This document shows, in pieces, positions 38,900 through 51,235 of a stretch of 64,000 nt of DNA. Position 1 is the first letter of the stretch; the number at the start of each line of letters is the position of its first letter. This stretch comes from Dermatemys mawii (lineage: Eukaryota; Chordata; Testudines; Dermatemydidae), in the NCBI GenBank assembly GCA_007922305.1, contig ML677334.1, positions 18,092,969 through 18,156,968 on the forward strand. The letters are read 5' to 3'. Under the pieces are notes generated by a model. That model was not told where the DNA came from, searched no databases, and saw only the letters and a program-made list of their open reading frames with translations. Position numbers and translations under genes: made by a program.

Positions 38900-39087
38900 A
38901 TACCAAGTTTCACAATTTCTATTCAGCTCAGAATTATACATGTATTCATAGATGGTATCCTTGACCTAAATGTTTGCATACATTTTCTGGAGTCCTTTTT
39001 ATATCTTAAAAAAGACATGGCCTTTTTACCACTGCACATTGTCCTCTCCTAGTCAGTTTGAGAATTTTATCTCGAGTATATAAAATA

Positions 39088-40057
39088 CAGTAACTCCTCA
39101 CTTAATGTTGTAGTTATGTTCCTGAAAAATTCAACATTAAGCAAACACTATGTTAAGTAAATCCAATTTCCCCATAAGAATTAATGTAAATAGTTAGATT
39201 CCAGGGAAATCTTTTTCACCAGACAAAAAACTGTACATATATACATGCACACACACACACGGTATGTGTTTTAAACAAACAATTTAATGCTGTACACAGC
39301 GATGATGATTGTGAAGCTTGGTTGAGGTGGTGAAGATAGAGGTGCAAGAGGGTGGGATATTTTCCAGGAAATGCCTTTCTACTAAATGATGAACTAGCTT
39401 TTGCCTGAACCCTCATGGGTTAATACGTTGTTAATGCAACCTCACACTGTACAAGGCATCAGGAATGGAGGGAGGGGAGACAGCATGAGAGAGACAGAGA
39501 CACACATTGCGTGTGGGAGAGCGAGAGAGAGAGATGCATACTGCCCCTTTAAGTAAGCTGACCCCACTCAAGTACACTGTCCTTTTAAGTGGATCAGGAA
39601 GTGGAGACAGCAGCTGGTGCCCCAAGCTCTCTCTGGCTCTCCCTTTCAGTGTCCCCACCCTGCTCTATATGGAGAAGCATGAGCAGGGGGACATCCTGAC
39701 AGTAGCTCCTCCCTGCACAGCAAGCAGAAGGTTCCTGGGAGCAGCTCCAAGGCAGAGGGCAGGAGTAGCACATGGCAGTGGCGGGGAGGGACTTCTGAAC
39801 TGCTGGTAATTGATAGCCTTCTGTGCAGCTGCCACACAGGTAACTTAGGGAAGCAGGGAGCTAATGTGGGGCTGCTGGTTCCAAGCCCCCACCAGCTAAC
39901 TACAACGGGCTGCTCTTCCTGCAAACAGTGGACAAAGCAGGCAGCTGCCAAATTATGTTGTAAGGGAGCATTGCACAACTTTAAACGAGCATGTTCTCTA
40001 ATTGATCAGCAACTTATCGAAACAACATTGACCAGGACAATAAGTGAGGAGTTACTG
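39088..40057. mobile_element. Tc1/mariner (Tigger/pogo-like) non-autonomous element, 970 bp
   Basis: The ends CAGTAACTCCTCACTTAA and TAAGTGAGGAGTTACTG are near-perfect inverted repeats beginning CAGT. Both are flanked by TA (39086-39087 and 40058-40059), the hallmark target of this superfamily; no 8-bp duplication exists. The body has a CA microsatellite (39245-39260) and a GA-rich tract (39485-39535). No transposase frame remains. Confidence 0.8.
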
Positions 40058-41754
40058 TATCGTACAAGTGACTGCAGATCTTTCAACAATGGTGTTTGGC
40101 TTTTGCCTCAGTCATATCCTGTCAGCTTGCATTGGAAGTAACCCGATCTATCTTCTTTGCATATGGACAGAGTTGTGTATCATTAGGAACTGCAGATTTA
40201 TAATACTCTACAACACTGAAAGATTGGCATTAATTTACAATATGCTTTTGAGATTACCACTGTAAGAATTACAGGGGCAATTTAGAGCACTGATTAGCAT
40301 TGTTAGCATTGATTCACAATCTTAGCCAGATAAGCATTACTAAACAGATATCAGAACTAGAATCATGAAATGAAATTTTTAAAGACATATACAGAAAATA
40401 TGCATATTAGTACATTTGTATGATCATTTAAAAGAATATAAGGCTTGATTCTTCATTCTGTCCAAGCCTGCTGACAGAAATTCTAAGCCCCAGGGTCAGC
40501 CATCCAGGAGGGGGGCCTGCTTCTCCCCTTCACTCCCTCCACCCCCAATTTTGCCATCAAAAAGGATGCAAAAGTGGGTAGAAAGAGTGGGAGGGGAGGA
40601 ATAAAAAAATGTTTTACTTATTATTTAACAAATGGGAAATTTAAAAAAATTGGGGGCTGGGGGTGAGGACTATGAAGTTTTCATTTGCAGAAAAGGCCGA
40701 GTTCATTTGAAAAATTTGAGCCAGCTGCATTCATAACAAATATTGAGAACCATCAGTCCTGGAGCAAAGAGCTTGACCGTAAGTATGCCGTATGTCAACT
40801 TTCCTTTTAAATTTCACATATAAAATAAGAAAAAATGTCACAGAAATCCATTCAACATTGAAGATGATCTCACTTTGCATTTGTTTCTCCTACAGGCAGG
40901 TGCCACACTCCATTGCCAATCAGTCAATTGCATGTTGGGACCTCTGAACGTTTGCATGAAATAATCCTGGTGCAATAGCTATCCTCATTTCTTATTCACT
41001 GTTATGGATACAAAGCATAATATGATTAACACATTGGTGTTTTTCTCCATCCCTGCAAGATTCACAGATCATAAATGGGAGTATAATGGTGGCTGGAAGA
41101 AAAGGAGTCAAACTGCACAAAAATCTTCTTGAATTGGTCACAATCTTCTGTGGGTCTCTAATGAAAATCATGAATATAAAGTCTCTATTAATGCAAATAT
41201 CCAGCTTGGCCTCCATTCACTTATCTTCTAGGAAACAATATGCCATTAGACTGTGGAGACCTTCATGTGGACGCTCCAATATAAGTCTCAAATCACCTTA
41301 CTCTAATTATGCTGCAGATTCCATTCTATGCAACTGTAAACAAAAGTCAACTAAATACATCAATTTATCTGAGAGACACGATAAGTTCCATATGCAATGA
41401 CAGATGATGGGCCCTCTTCATATCTTCGCACAAAACAAAGGAAAACTGTATAGTGCTTAGATATTGGAAACATTATGATGAGATGAAGAGGGAGTTCTTT
41501 CAGAAAATAGCTTGTTAAAGGTACATTATGAGAGAGACAGAGCTGTGTGGCCTAGTGCAGTGGTTCTCAACCAGGAGTACATGTACCCCTGTGGTTAGAC
41601 AGAGGTCTTCCAAGCAGTACAGCAAGCCATCTAGATCAGGGATGGCCAAACTACGGCCCGCGGGCTACATCTGGCCCGCGAGCCCGACCCGTCCAGCCCC
41701 CGGCCAGGGAGGCTAGCCCCGCCCTTCCCCCAGGGCCCCACCGCCTGGGCACCG

Positions 41755-42175
41755 CTATGGGACTGGGGCTGCACGCTCCCCCCTCCTCTGGAGCTGTGCT
41801 GCGTGAGCAGTGGTCTGGGGGGGCTGGGGCTGCATGCTCCTCTCCTCCCATGGAGCCACGCTCCAGGGTCTGGGGCAGCACACTCGCCCCTCCCACAGAG
41901 CTGCGCCGTGCCAGCAGAGCTCTGGGGGCCAGGGCAGCACCCTCCCCTGGAGTCGCGCACACGGGCAGCGTTCCAGGGGCCGGGGCAGCACGCTCCCCCA
42001 GAGCCCCGTTGCACCAGCAGTGCTCTGGGGGTTGGGGCTACACACTCCGCCCCGCCCTCCAGAGCCGCGTCACGTGGGTAGAGCTCTCGGGGCCGGGGTT
42101 GCGCACTTTCCCCCTCCCACTCACCCCAGAGCCGTGCCACGCAGGCAGCACTCTGGGGGCTGGGTCTGCGCGGTC
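41755..42175. repeat. GC-rich imperfect minisatellite, about 55-65 bp units
   Basis: Units of the form 'ccagagccgcg...gcagcgctctgggggctggggctgc' recur seven or eight times with heavy divergence. They lie wholly inside the nested hAT element. Confidence 0.75.
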
Positions 42176-42204
42176 TCCCCTTCCCCTTAGCCATGCCAAG
42201 CAGC

Positions 42205-42425
42205 CATGGTAATGGGGGGGGCATTCCGGGGGGGGGGCAGTCAGGGAGCAGGGTGGGTTGGATAGGGGGTGGGGCACTCAGGGGACAGGGGAACTGGGTA
42301 GGGGGTGGGGTGCTGGGGGGTGGTTAGGGGTCTCTAGAAGGGGCAGTCAGGGGACAAGGTCAGGGGTTGGATGGTTTGGGGATTCTGAGGAGGCAGTCAG
42401 GGGGCAGGAAGTGGGAGGGGGCCAG
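42205..42425. repeat. G-rich tract inside the hAT element
   Basis: Many runs of three to ten G sit close together, with recurring 'gggcagtcagggg' units. The plus strand could form G-quadruplexes. Confidence 0.7.
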
Positions 42426-43361
42426 ATTAGAGGCGGGGCCTTCCCTACCTGGTCCTCCATATAATTTTGCATACTGGATGTGGCCCTCAGGCCAAAAAAA
42501 GTTTGCCCACCTCGATCTAGATATATGCCTCATTTTACAACAGGCTATGTAAAAAGCACTAATGACGTCAGTACAAACAATTTCACATAGACAATGCCTT
42601 GTTTATACTGCCATATATACTACGCACTGACATGCAAGTCAACAGGAGGGAGTGAACGGCTCACAACTTCCTATCCCAGTGATATACTATGTTATGGAAA
42701 TACAGCTGCCACCATTTAAAGTTAACATTTTCTTATTGGTATCACAGCTATTTCATTTACTGGTTATATAGAGAACTGTAGTATCATGAATGCCATCACT
42801 GGCAACTGTTGGCATGCTAATAGCAATTACTGTATAATTATTGTATAACGGAACTCCTTCTATCAGCAATACCAGCTATGGCCAAATACCACATCTGGCA
42901 AACAAACAACATACTGCAACAGTATATTTCCAAGACAGACACAGAGAATATTTTCAAAGTAAACAGTCCAAAGATTTTCATCATGAGTGATTTGCCACTC
43001 ATTTTTAGTGCTTACTGTTTACTCAAGTAGAAGCTTCTGTAACTCAGAGAGACCATACTACACTCTGCCATCTGTCCCCCATTTTAAACAAAACAAAAAC
43101 AAAAACAAGTAATTTTGGAAATTTTCAGATAACCAGCTAAGACCAGAATGGGAAATGCAGAAGGAGAAACTAGAACTAAAATACAGCAAGAGAGTCTGTT
43201 CAATCAGCTTGATCTATAAGCACAAACGGTGGAAACCTTTTAAGAAAACCTATTCTTACCGAATTTCCACACCAGTTTTACAGATTCAGAATGTTTTGGA
43301 TACTTCCAAGCTTTTAAAGAACTTGAAACCCCAAATCTTTCCGAGATCATTCCTCATTCGC

Positions 43362-43383
43362 TTTTTTTTTTTTTTTTTTTTTT
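43362..43383. repeat. poly-T run
   Basis: Twenty-two T in a row. Confidence 0.95.
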
Positions 43384-43639
43384 AAAGCTGCTCTTTAAAA
43401 ACTAAAGATTTCCAACAATAGCATTGCTCTAACAAGCAGATAAATTACTCTGACTTACATCACTGTATCAAATAGTTGTGGGAGCTGCCATATTTTAAAG
43501 GGTGGACATCCTGCCAGTATGACCTCTGACTTAACTGATGTTATATTAGTCCAATAAACTTTCCATAGGAGAAAAGGGTTGTCTCCTGGGGGATGGGCCA
43601 CCAGAGTAATTGTCCCTGGGGAGGGGCTGGTAACTGGCT

Positions 43640-43731
43640 AGGACAGAGTCAAAAATGTTATGGCCTATGTCATATAAACAGGTCAGATAAGATGATCACA
43701 TTGCTCGCTATTGGAATTGGAATCTATGCAA
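43640..43731 (+). mobile_element. CR1-like LINE 3' end
   Basis: The segment 'ggcctatgtcatataaacaggtcagataagatgatcaca' followed by 'attggaattggaatctatg' is the characteristic CR1 3' tail in plus orientation, opposite to the copy at 11.4 kb. Confidence 0.65.
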
Positions 43732-44180
43732 AAGCAGCTGCCCCAGAAAGAACATATGAAGGAAAGAAAGGTAACTGGTTGCATCTCTTGAACAGATCCT
43801 GATACTCGCAAAGGAGCGGGAGAGGAAGAGGGCCACTAAGCAGGCAGATACCAGAGTTTTGGTTGCTATAGGAAATTGATAGACTATGAATCTGCTTGGA
43901 GGTAATTAAGGGACCAGCCTGGCAGAGAACCGAGCATGTCCACAAGGTGCTGAACACTCCTAACTTCCATTGCAGTTAATGGGAGTTGAGGCTGCTATGC
44001 ACCTTGCGGGATTGGGACTTTAACTAGAAGATGACTCTTAAAGAGGACTAGCCATATGCCAAATTTTAATTGCTTTTCTTTATCTGTTTGAGAGTTATGG
44101 GGGGAGGAGGAGAGGGAAGGCCTGAAAGGATATTTCAGTATTTATACTGAAATTACTGACTCAGAGTTGAGAGAGGAGGC

Positions 44181-44205
44181 AAAAAAAAAAAAAAAAAAAA
44201 AAAAA
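44181..44205. repeat. poly-A run
   Basis: Twenty-five A in a row. Confidence 0.95.
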
Positions 44206-45910
44206 TCCATCACAGATTGCATTGTTCTAAACCAGACAGCCTTCAAGTATAGTTCACTGCACATTTACAGGGCCTAGTCACTAAAACCCTGGCTTTTACG
44301 AGGTTTGATCCAACAGCCACTAGAGTCAGTGGGAGCCTTCACTGGAAGTTGGATTTGGCCAATGAATGACAATCCAGGGAAGTGACTGACATTGACGTGG
44401 ACTATACCCAATTTTATTTTATTAACAGCAATGAGAGCAACAACCAAAGGTCTGTGGTAGGGTGGATATAAGCTGAGGCACCATAAGGCTTTGATGGAGG
44501 GCAAAGCATTGATTTAGAGGTGCTGCTCCTAGAAAGTGCCAGACTTTATCAGGTGGATGCATTTGTAGCGAAAAGTTAGATGCAATTGTGTGGGAGAGTT
44601 TGGAAGCTGGAATGGGGGAAGAGGTGTTTCAAGTATCAATCACCAGGAGCCCAGACCTTGCAAGATACGGAGGGTTGGGCAACTGGAGATGCTTGCTATA
44701 TCCCTCAGCAGAATATTAATACTAGCATTGGCTGCTCCCAACTTCTTCCACTGAGCCTGCTTTTCCAAGTTGTCCCAGCCTTTCAGCACCCAGCCATAGC
44801 TGCTGAGAGGAGAGGGAACTCTTTCGTTCAGGGTAAAGAACGGAAAGACGACAAAGTCAAGCCCAGCACTGGAGTGACTATACAATGGAGCAGATCCTTA
44901 TTCAATGGAGCCGTGACAATTTACACCATCCCAGGACTTATCCAAACATGTTCAACTCAAGAAAGGAAAAAACCAAGACACAAATGACAAAACTGTCAGC
45001 ATCAGAGATGCACTAGAGTCAAACAATTCAAACCTGGATCTGACCTTACACAAAATTCAAGGTGGTCAGGCATGCAGCTTTCGTTCAAGCCCATCTAATA
45101 TCGAGAATGTCAAAAAGTTTTAAAGCTCCTCTTGGTAATTCTCTTACTCAAATTCATGGAGTTACAATGCTGAAGTACTGCTCTTAGCATGACATCACGT
45201 GAGCATCATAAAAATACATGGCAAATTAAGCTTGCATAAATCAAACACCCATGGAGTTATTTTGATAAGTGTGTGCAGCTTGTTGAGTCAAAAAAAATGT
45301 TCCCTGACATTCAGTTCTATGGGGGTCAATATTCTATCATGTAGTCTACATGTTTTATGTCAGTCATGGTCTTAAGTTAAAGCAAAACTCCTCAGCCAGG
45401 CAGGACTAGTTAAAATGGAATTATCATCATGATTATTCCATTTGAAACCTAGGTAGTCTTTTCTGATGGTGATGCATTTTTTTTCCATCCATATCTCCTC
45501 ATGCTTCTCTATACACAGAAATAACAATGCACAAAGAGAAAAATGGTTGTTATGTCAACTTGATGAGGATCAGAAATGTTCATTTCTCTTCCTCCCAGTC
45601 CATTGTGGGACTTATAATTGCTTTTGCTGACAACAAAGGCTTCAGCAATTAAGTCAATCAGGGATTGAAATTTAGGCAGAAGAACACCTCATAGCTTGTT
45701 CTGAAAGAAGCAGAAGTGGCTCATTTACAAAATAATGTGCACTCCAACAAGTTGTTGGTGCCTTATTCAGCTGGAAACAGAGCATTCAGTCCATGGGATA
45801 GGCACAACACTGGTAGGGTTATCACTCCCCGCCCCCACACCCTTTTACACTCAGGCCAATACTAAATAAAAGGAATTTCATCACCTTCTTGCCCCAATCC
45901 ATCTCACTCT

Positions 45911-45992
45911 GCTCTGTCTACACTACACAGTTTAACGCCTCTGATCTGAAAGAACAAGTTTTATTGGTTCAATTGCCAGTGTAGACATAGCC
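45911..45992. mobile_element. short Harbinger-type MITE
   Basis: GCTCTGTCTACACTACACAG and GCCAGTGTAGACATAGCC are inverted repeats only about 82 bases apart, a minimal deletion derivative of the family. Confidence 0.6.
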
Positions 45993-48712
45993 TCCTATAA
46001 AGCAACCTAATTTAAACAAATCACATACAGCCATAAAGGTGGCATGTTTAACTAGGTTCCACTGTAGAACTGGGTATATGAGACTGAATACTGGATGGAA
46101 AGAAGCTTTGGAAAATACGGTAGAGCACAAAATATTCTTTAGGTATAAGCCATTTTTACGGAGTTGGTCTAAAGCAGTATGGTCATTTTTATCTATAGAG
46201 AATCTCAATAGAGAGGACCCTAAAATATGAAGCAATGGGTATTGAAACCTACAAAGATTTTGGCTTGAAGCAGCATGAAATTTGGATCAGGATTTGATTT
46301 CAGGTTCCACACAAATTCCAAGGTGCATGTGGGACCTTCAAAGCCATCTCGTTGCCAGATTTTTCACATTATCGGCGAAGCCGGTAGCACCCCCTCTAAT
46401 TGTTTCCCAACACTTCCATTTTGGGTTTCTTATAAAAACTTTGTTAATTTTACTTGTTCAGGTTAAAATGTTCCATATTGGGTGTCTGCTGCAGGCTGAA
46501 TTTTTGTGGAAAGTTGTATGTACCCAGAATGGTTCTTCCATTTCTGAGAATGTGCTTAGGAGAAAATAGGTCATTTTGTCCATGTCAAAAAAATTCCTAC
46601 AATCCTTTTGTTCTGTGGTTGTAACACCCCCTTTTCCAAATTCAGCCAGGAACACTGCAGCTAACATATGCTCACTTCTTAGAATTTGGCAGCTAAATTC
46701 CCCAAAGATTCCTTTTGTTCTGGGTATGCACCATCCCCACAGAACAACTCAGCATGTTCCATCCTGGGGCTGGACTTTCCTAGTTGCTGCAGAGGACTGA
46801 CACGGATGTGGGAACACAGTAGGGAGATTCTCTTCGGTGCTCTTAATCCCCTCCTGCCAACCCCATGCAGCAAGAGAGGAAATCTACCTACCATACGGAC
46901 ATGCAGAGGGCTGGGAAATGTGATGGAGGACAGGATGAGAAGGAGCAGGGATGGTGGTAAGAACAGGAATCAGTGGGGTGGAAAGACTGGAAGGAGCAGA
47001 GGCAGTGGATAGGAGTGGGGATGGAGCCATTGTTGGGGGGACTGGATAGTAAGAGTACATGGAGGACAGAAGCAGAAGTGACTATAACCACTGAATATTC
47101 CCCTTCAGAGCCTGGAATGGAACCCAAGATTCCTGAATTTCAACCTTTCATCTACTGCCAGCAGATCACTGTGAAACCCACTTGCCAAGTGTGCGTCTCA
47201 TCATTCACCTCTAAGGACTGCGCCACATACAGGATAACAACCTACTACTACCAGTTACTCCATTAGCTCATATGGGAGAGGTCTCTGCTATGGATATTAA
47301 GGTCTGAACCCTGCTGGTGGCCCAGATGGAATATTATTTTTTTTCCAGAGTATTTTTTTTTTGGTGATGGTGCAGGGGGGGAAGAGCAGGGGTTAGTTAA
47401 GAAATTACATTTAAAAACCTTATGTCAAAAGAATGCTAAGGTTGCACAGTTAAGTATTCAGAGGTTAGGAAATACCAGAATTAAGGTTTCCTGTTCTACT
47501 TTAGTTCAGCCCCCTTGTGTGTATGCATTCTGATACAGTCTTTAATTACTTGATCATAAACTACTTTTTCCATAGGCTGGGCCTGCTCTGGGCATGAATC
47601 AGGATTGTGCAGTTAAAGACAATGTTCCTTGCAGAAGTTGAAAGTTGTGGAAGAAATGTGGCAGGGAAATGCAGGAAAAGAAAGGATGGTCTCCTAGAAC
47701 ATCACCCTAACAATCAGACTCTGTCCCTGCCTTAGCCACAGAGTTTCTATGTCTTAAACAAGAATTTTCACAGGTGGTCACTAATTGTGTGTTCCCCTTT
47801 TTCTGGGACCCAAGAGACCTGGAGCCACATTTGCCAAAATGCTGAATGCTCAGAGCTGCAACTGAAGTTGATTGGAGCTGTACTACAAAGCATATGAAGT
47901 GCTATATATTGCGAAGTACTCTAAAAAGGTCAGGCTCTAGGCATCTTAAATTAGGTAACCAAAATCTTAGGTAAATTAGGTAACTCATAAATTTAGCCTT
48001 AATCCCCAGCTGTAAAAATGAGGACAGTAATACCTCCTATTGTTATGGGGGTATTATGATGATGCATTTATCAGTGTTTGTGAAGCACCATATATTACGG
48101 TGAAATTCCCATTACAAAATCCATAACAGTATTAATAATTTTGTATTCAGGGATGAGTGTGGATGGTGTGGCATAAATAAGGTTTGGGGCTACACATTAA
48201 ATGTAGAGAATAAAAATAAATGTTAAATAACTACCCATTTACTGAATGAGGCAGGAGTCCTGTGGGGGCGGGGGGAATCTATGACCAAATGATTCTATAA
48301 CTAAAGATGGTGTCAGAATGCACAAAGGGGCTGAATTAAGATGGCACAGAGACCTGAATTCTGGCATTCCCTAACTTTTGAGTGGGTGACTTTGTAACCT
48401 GAATCTTCCTGTAATGTAAGTTTTTTAAAGTAATTTACATATAATGTAATTATAAACTCAGTTTCATCATTGGGTGGAATAACTAACACTGTGCTTCCAG
48501 GGTCATTGATTCATACAGCATATGGCTGTGAATGACATTCTTTTTCTTCCACTGGGATGCAGAAAGAGGTATTTTAATTATCCTTTAACTTTATTTTCAT
48601 ATACAGAAATACTATTGTTTTTCTGAGTAAGCCATGATTGATAAAAAAAATCAATTCCATTTAAATCAGTAATAGCAGATTGATGTTTAAAAATCAGATT
48701 TTAAAATCAGAG

Positions 48713-48925
48713 TTTGCAGTTTTATACCACCTGTAAAGGAGCATCTCAAATCACTTTACAACCAGGGGTAGGTATCATTATCCCCCTTTTACAGATATGG
48801 AAACTGAGACAAAGATTTGAGGTGTCTTGCCCAAGATTGGAGTGGGACCTCATAGGGAGTGGAATCCAAATGGCCCATAGAGCAGCCTCTATTCAACCCA
48901 CAGTACCATGCTACCTCCCATATTT
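48713..48925 (-). mobile_element. MIR-like SINE, reverse orientation
   Basis: It has 'cattatcccccttttacagatatggaaactgagac', 'tcttgcccaagattgg' and 'ggaatccaaatgg' in the order of a reversed MIR/CORE SINE. This is the clearest SINE copy in the window. Confidence 0.75.
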
Positions 48926-49397
48926 AGACTCGTTTAAATATAATTATTCCCTTTAACTGTAGGCCAGTGATAAAGCTAATCAACTGCAGGTTTTTGCTGC
49001 TGGTGAACTCGGCCAACTAGCAATTTCTAATCATAGGTCATGGAAAATACAAGTGCAAGCAAATGTAATGGGTGCAGCGCATTTATTTGAATAAAAATTA
49101 TTCATTATACTGGTTTTTAAAAGTAAATTAAACAGTGGACCGAGGACTTCTGGAGGCCACATTGGCAGCTTGTCTGAGCTGCAGGAGTTGGGTCACACTA
49201 CTTTGAAAGGGAAAAACAGCAATTGCAGCCACCTAACTAATTTTATTTGCAGCTGATCTGAGCTGGCAAAAGACACAGCATCCGATGGAATAGTCACTGT
49301 ATTCAATTTTTTTTAAAGGATAAAGTTTGTCGCTATTCAGAATATAAAGTTTTTTAAAAAGATCACTTACATAATAAGGTAAAAATATTAGTTAACA

Positions 49398-49799
49398 CAG
49401 TGGCTCTCAACCAGGGGTACATGTATCCCTGGAGACTACACAGAGGTCTTCCAGGGAATACATTGACTCTTCTATTTACCTAGTCTTATAACAGGCTACA
49501 TAGAAAGCACTAGCAAAGTCAGTACAAATTAAATCATCATACTGATAATGACTTGTTTATACTGTTCTCTATACTATACACTGAAATGCAAGTACAATAT
49601 TTATATTATATTATATTCCAGTTGATTTATTTTATAATTATAGGGTAAAAATGAGAAAAGTAAGCACTGTTTCAGTAATAGTGCATTGTGACACTTGTAT
49701 TTTTGTAAGCAAGTAGTTCAAGTGAGGTGAAACTTGGGGGTATGCAAGACAAATCACACTCTTGAAAGGGATACTGTGTTGAAAGGTTGAGAGTCACTG
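49398..49799. mobile_element. hAT MITE, 402 bp, complete
   Basis: The ends CAGTGGCTCTCAACC and GGTTGAGAGTCACTG are inverted repeats with one mismatch. The flanks AGTTAACA (49390-49397) and AGTGAACA (49800-49807) form an 8-bp duplication with one mismatch. The left 250 bases match the split copy at 41558-42640. Confidence 0.9.
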
Positions 49800-50956
49800 A
49801 GTGAACAGGTGAAGTCACTAATTGTTGCATGTTATACAAGCTTTTTGCCCCTAGCAAGGTAAACTTAATTCCCATTATGCCTCATCATTGAGAGCAGAGC
49901 TTGCAATTACTGGGGTTACTGAGTAAATCATTATCTTGCTTGCAGCCAGTGGGATCCTGTTGAATGTTCCAAGCACTCAAACCCTGCCACTGTTTTATGA
50001 TTTTTAATATTTTTAAGTTCAATTATGGAGGAGTAACTTGATCAGAGTACTGCAGTATTTGCTGTTTTGGTATCAGACTCACACAGCTTTGTGTAGAATG
50101 TACTGTGTAGAGCAATATGGTATTAATAGCACTGCATTTATTTATAATGATAACAAGAACATCGAGTTACAATAACAGGAATTAAAAACAGCAAGAGTTT
50201 TGGAAGGGATAGAAGCAATCGGATTTCAAGGTGTATGCCATTCTCTAATAGATGAGGATTAGGAAGGAGCCTTTCCTGTGGGTAGTTTATTCTTTGCCTA
50301 TCTACTGAAGGATTTCTTGTACCTTTCTCTAATGCATCCGGTGTACGTAGAACATTAGTCTGATTCGCTGTGGCAATTCCTGTGTTTCTATGTATAATAT
50401 TAATACACTACATTAGAGTATCCATGGTATTAGTACACAATAAAGAAGTGAAATAAACCAGTAGTTTTCCCACCTTCCACGATCCCTACATGCATACATG
50501 TGTGACCCACTGGTCAATGCCTCCCTCTCTGTGCCCAGTCCACAGACCATGTGAGTCACTTCCAGCTTGACAGCTTAACTTTAGGTCAAGCTGTAGACTC
50601 ATACTCCAGCTCTGGAGGACCCCAGTTCAATCTCTAGTCTCCAGATAGCATCTATCAAATAAGTAGGGGCTCTCAGCAGTTTGAATCCTAGATGAGCTCC
50701 ACTTATGTGACAGCTGCTATCTTGACACAGATGATTGAACCAGAGACCTTCAAAGCTCAAAGTCTGAGTTTAAAGAACCAGGCTCCATAGCTGGGGCTGT
50801 AACAAATGTATTTTCTGTGACTCAGAGAGCAGACATAGGAGCAGAACAGACCCTAACCCATGGGTTCCACACACCCCAGGTTTGCCTCTGGAGTTCCCTC
50901 ACACTTACATCCTACTCCTGGGTCTGAAAGAATCCCTCACTTTCAGCTTAGCCTAA

Positions 50957-51235
50957 GGCCAGATCTACACTGAAAGGTTTGCAACTTTGCCAGCATATCT
51001 ACCCATAACTATATGGACAAGCCCTCCCAGTGGAAGCACAGCTTACTTCAGGGGGAAAATACTTGCTTATTCCAGTCCCCCAAACCAAATAAGCCATACA
51101 GCAAAAGCACATTTATGGCAGTATTACTATATCCACCCTAAGGCTTTTGTTAATATAGAAACATTGCCCCAAAACAAACAAACCACCACCATGCTGATAT
51201 TGCCATACCAGCAAAGGTTTCTAGCATAGACCTGT
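50957..51235. mobile_element. Harbinger-like MITE, decayed
   Basis: GGCCAGATCTACACTGAAAG at the left and TTCTAGCATAGACCTGTTCT at the right are diverged inverted repeats; the inner sequence 'ttgccagcatatctaccc' and 'gatattgccataccagcaaag' also pairs. Confidence 0.5.

Larger units (their letters stand above)
41637..42514. mobile_element. hAT non-autonomous element, 878 bp, nested, GC-rich
   Basis: Starts CAGGGATGGCCAAACTACGG and ends with 'aaaaagtttgcccacctcg', which is the inverse. Both flanks are ATCTAGAT (41629-41636 and 42515-42522), a perfect 8-bp duplication that is itself a palindrome. The interior is CpG- and G-rich and holds imperfect tandem repeats. It produces frames of 197 and 151 codons on opposite strands, which are not genes. 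Confidence 0.88.
41558..42640. mobile_element. hAT MITE, 3'-truncated, split by a second hAT
   Basis: Left end CAGTGGTTCTCAACCAGGAG and following 'acatgtacccctg ... agaggtcttccaagcagtac' match the intact copy at 49398-49799. After the insertion it resumes with 'acaacaggctatgtaaaaagcact' and 'cttgtttatactgc', then stops matching at about 42640, so the right terminal repeat is lost. Confidence 0.8.

Noticed and set aside
39088..40057. hAT assignment for the 970-bp inverted-repeat element
   Set aside because: Flanking 8-mers (ATAAAATA and TATCGTAC) do not match, whereas TA on both sides and CAGT ends fit Tc1/mariner.
41631..42224. 197-codon minus frame (and 151-codon plus frame on the other strand)
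   Set aside because: They lie wholly inside a GC-rich minisatellite of a hAT element, show low-complexity Pro/Gly/Arg/Ala composition, and are open on both strands at once because stops are rare in such DNA.
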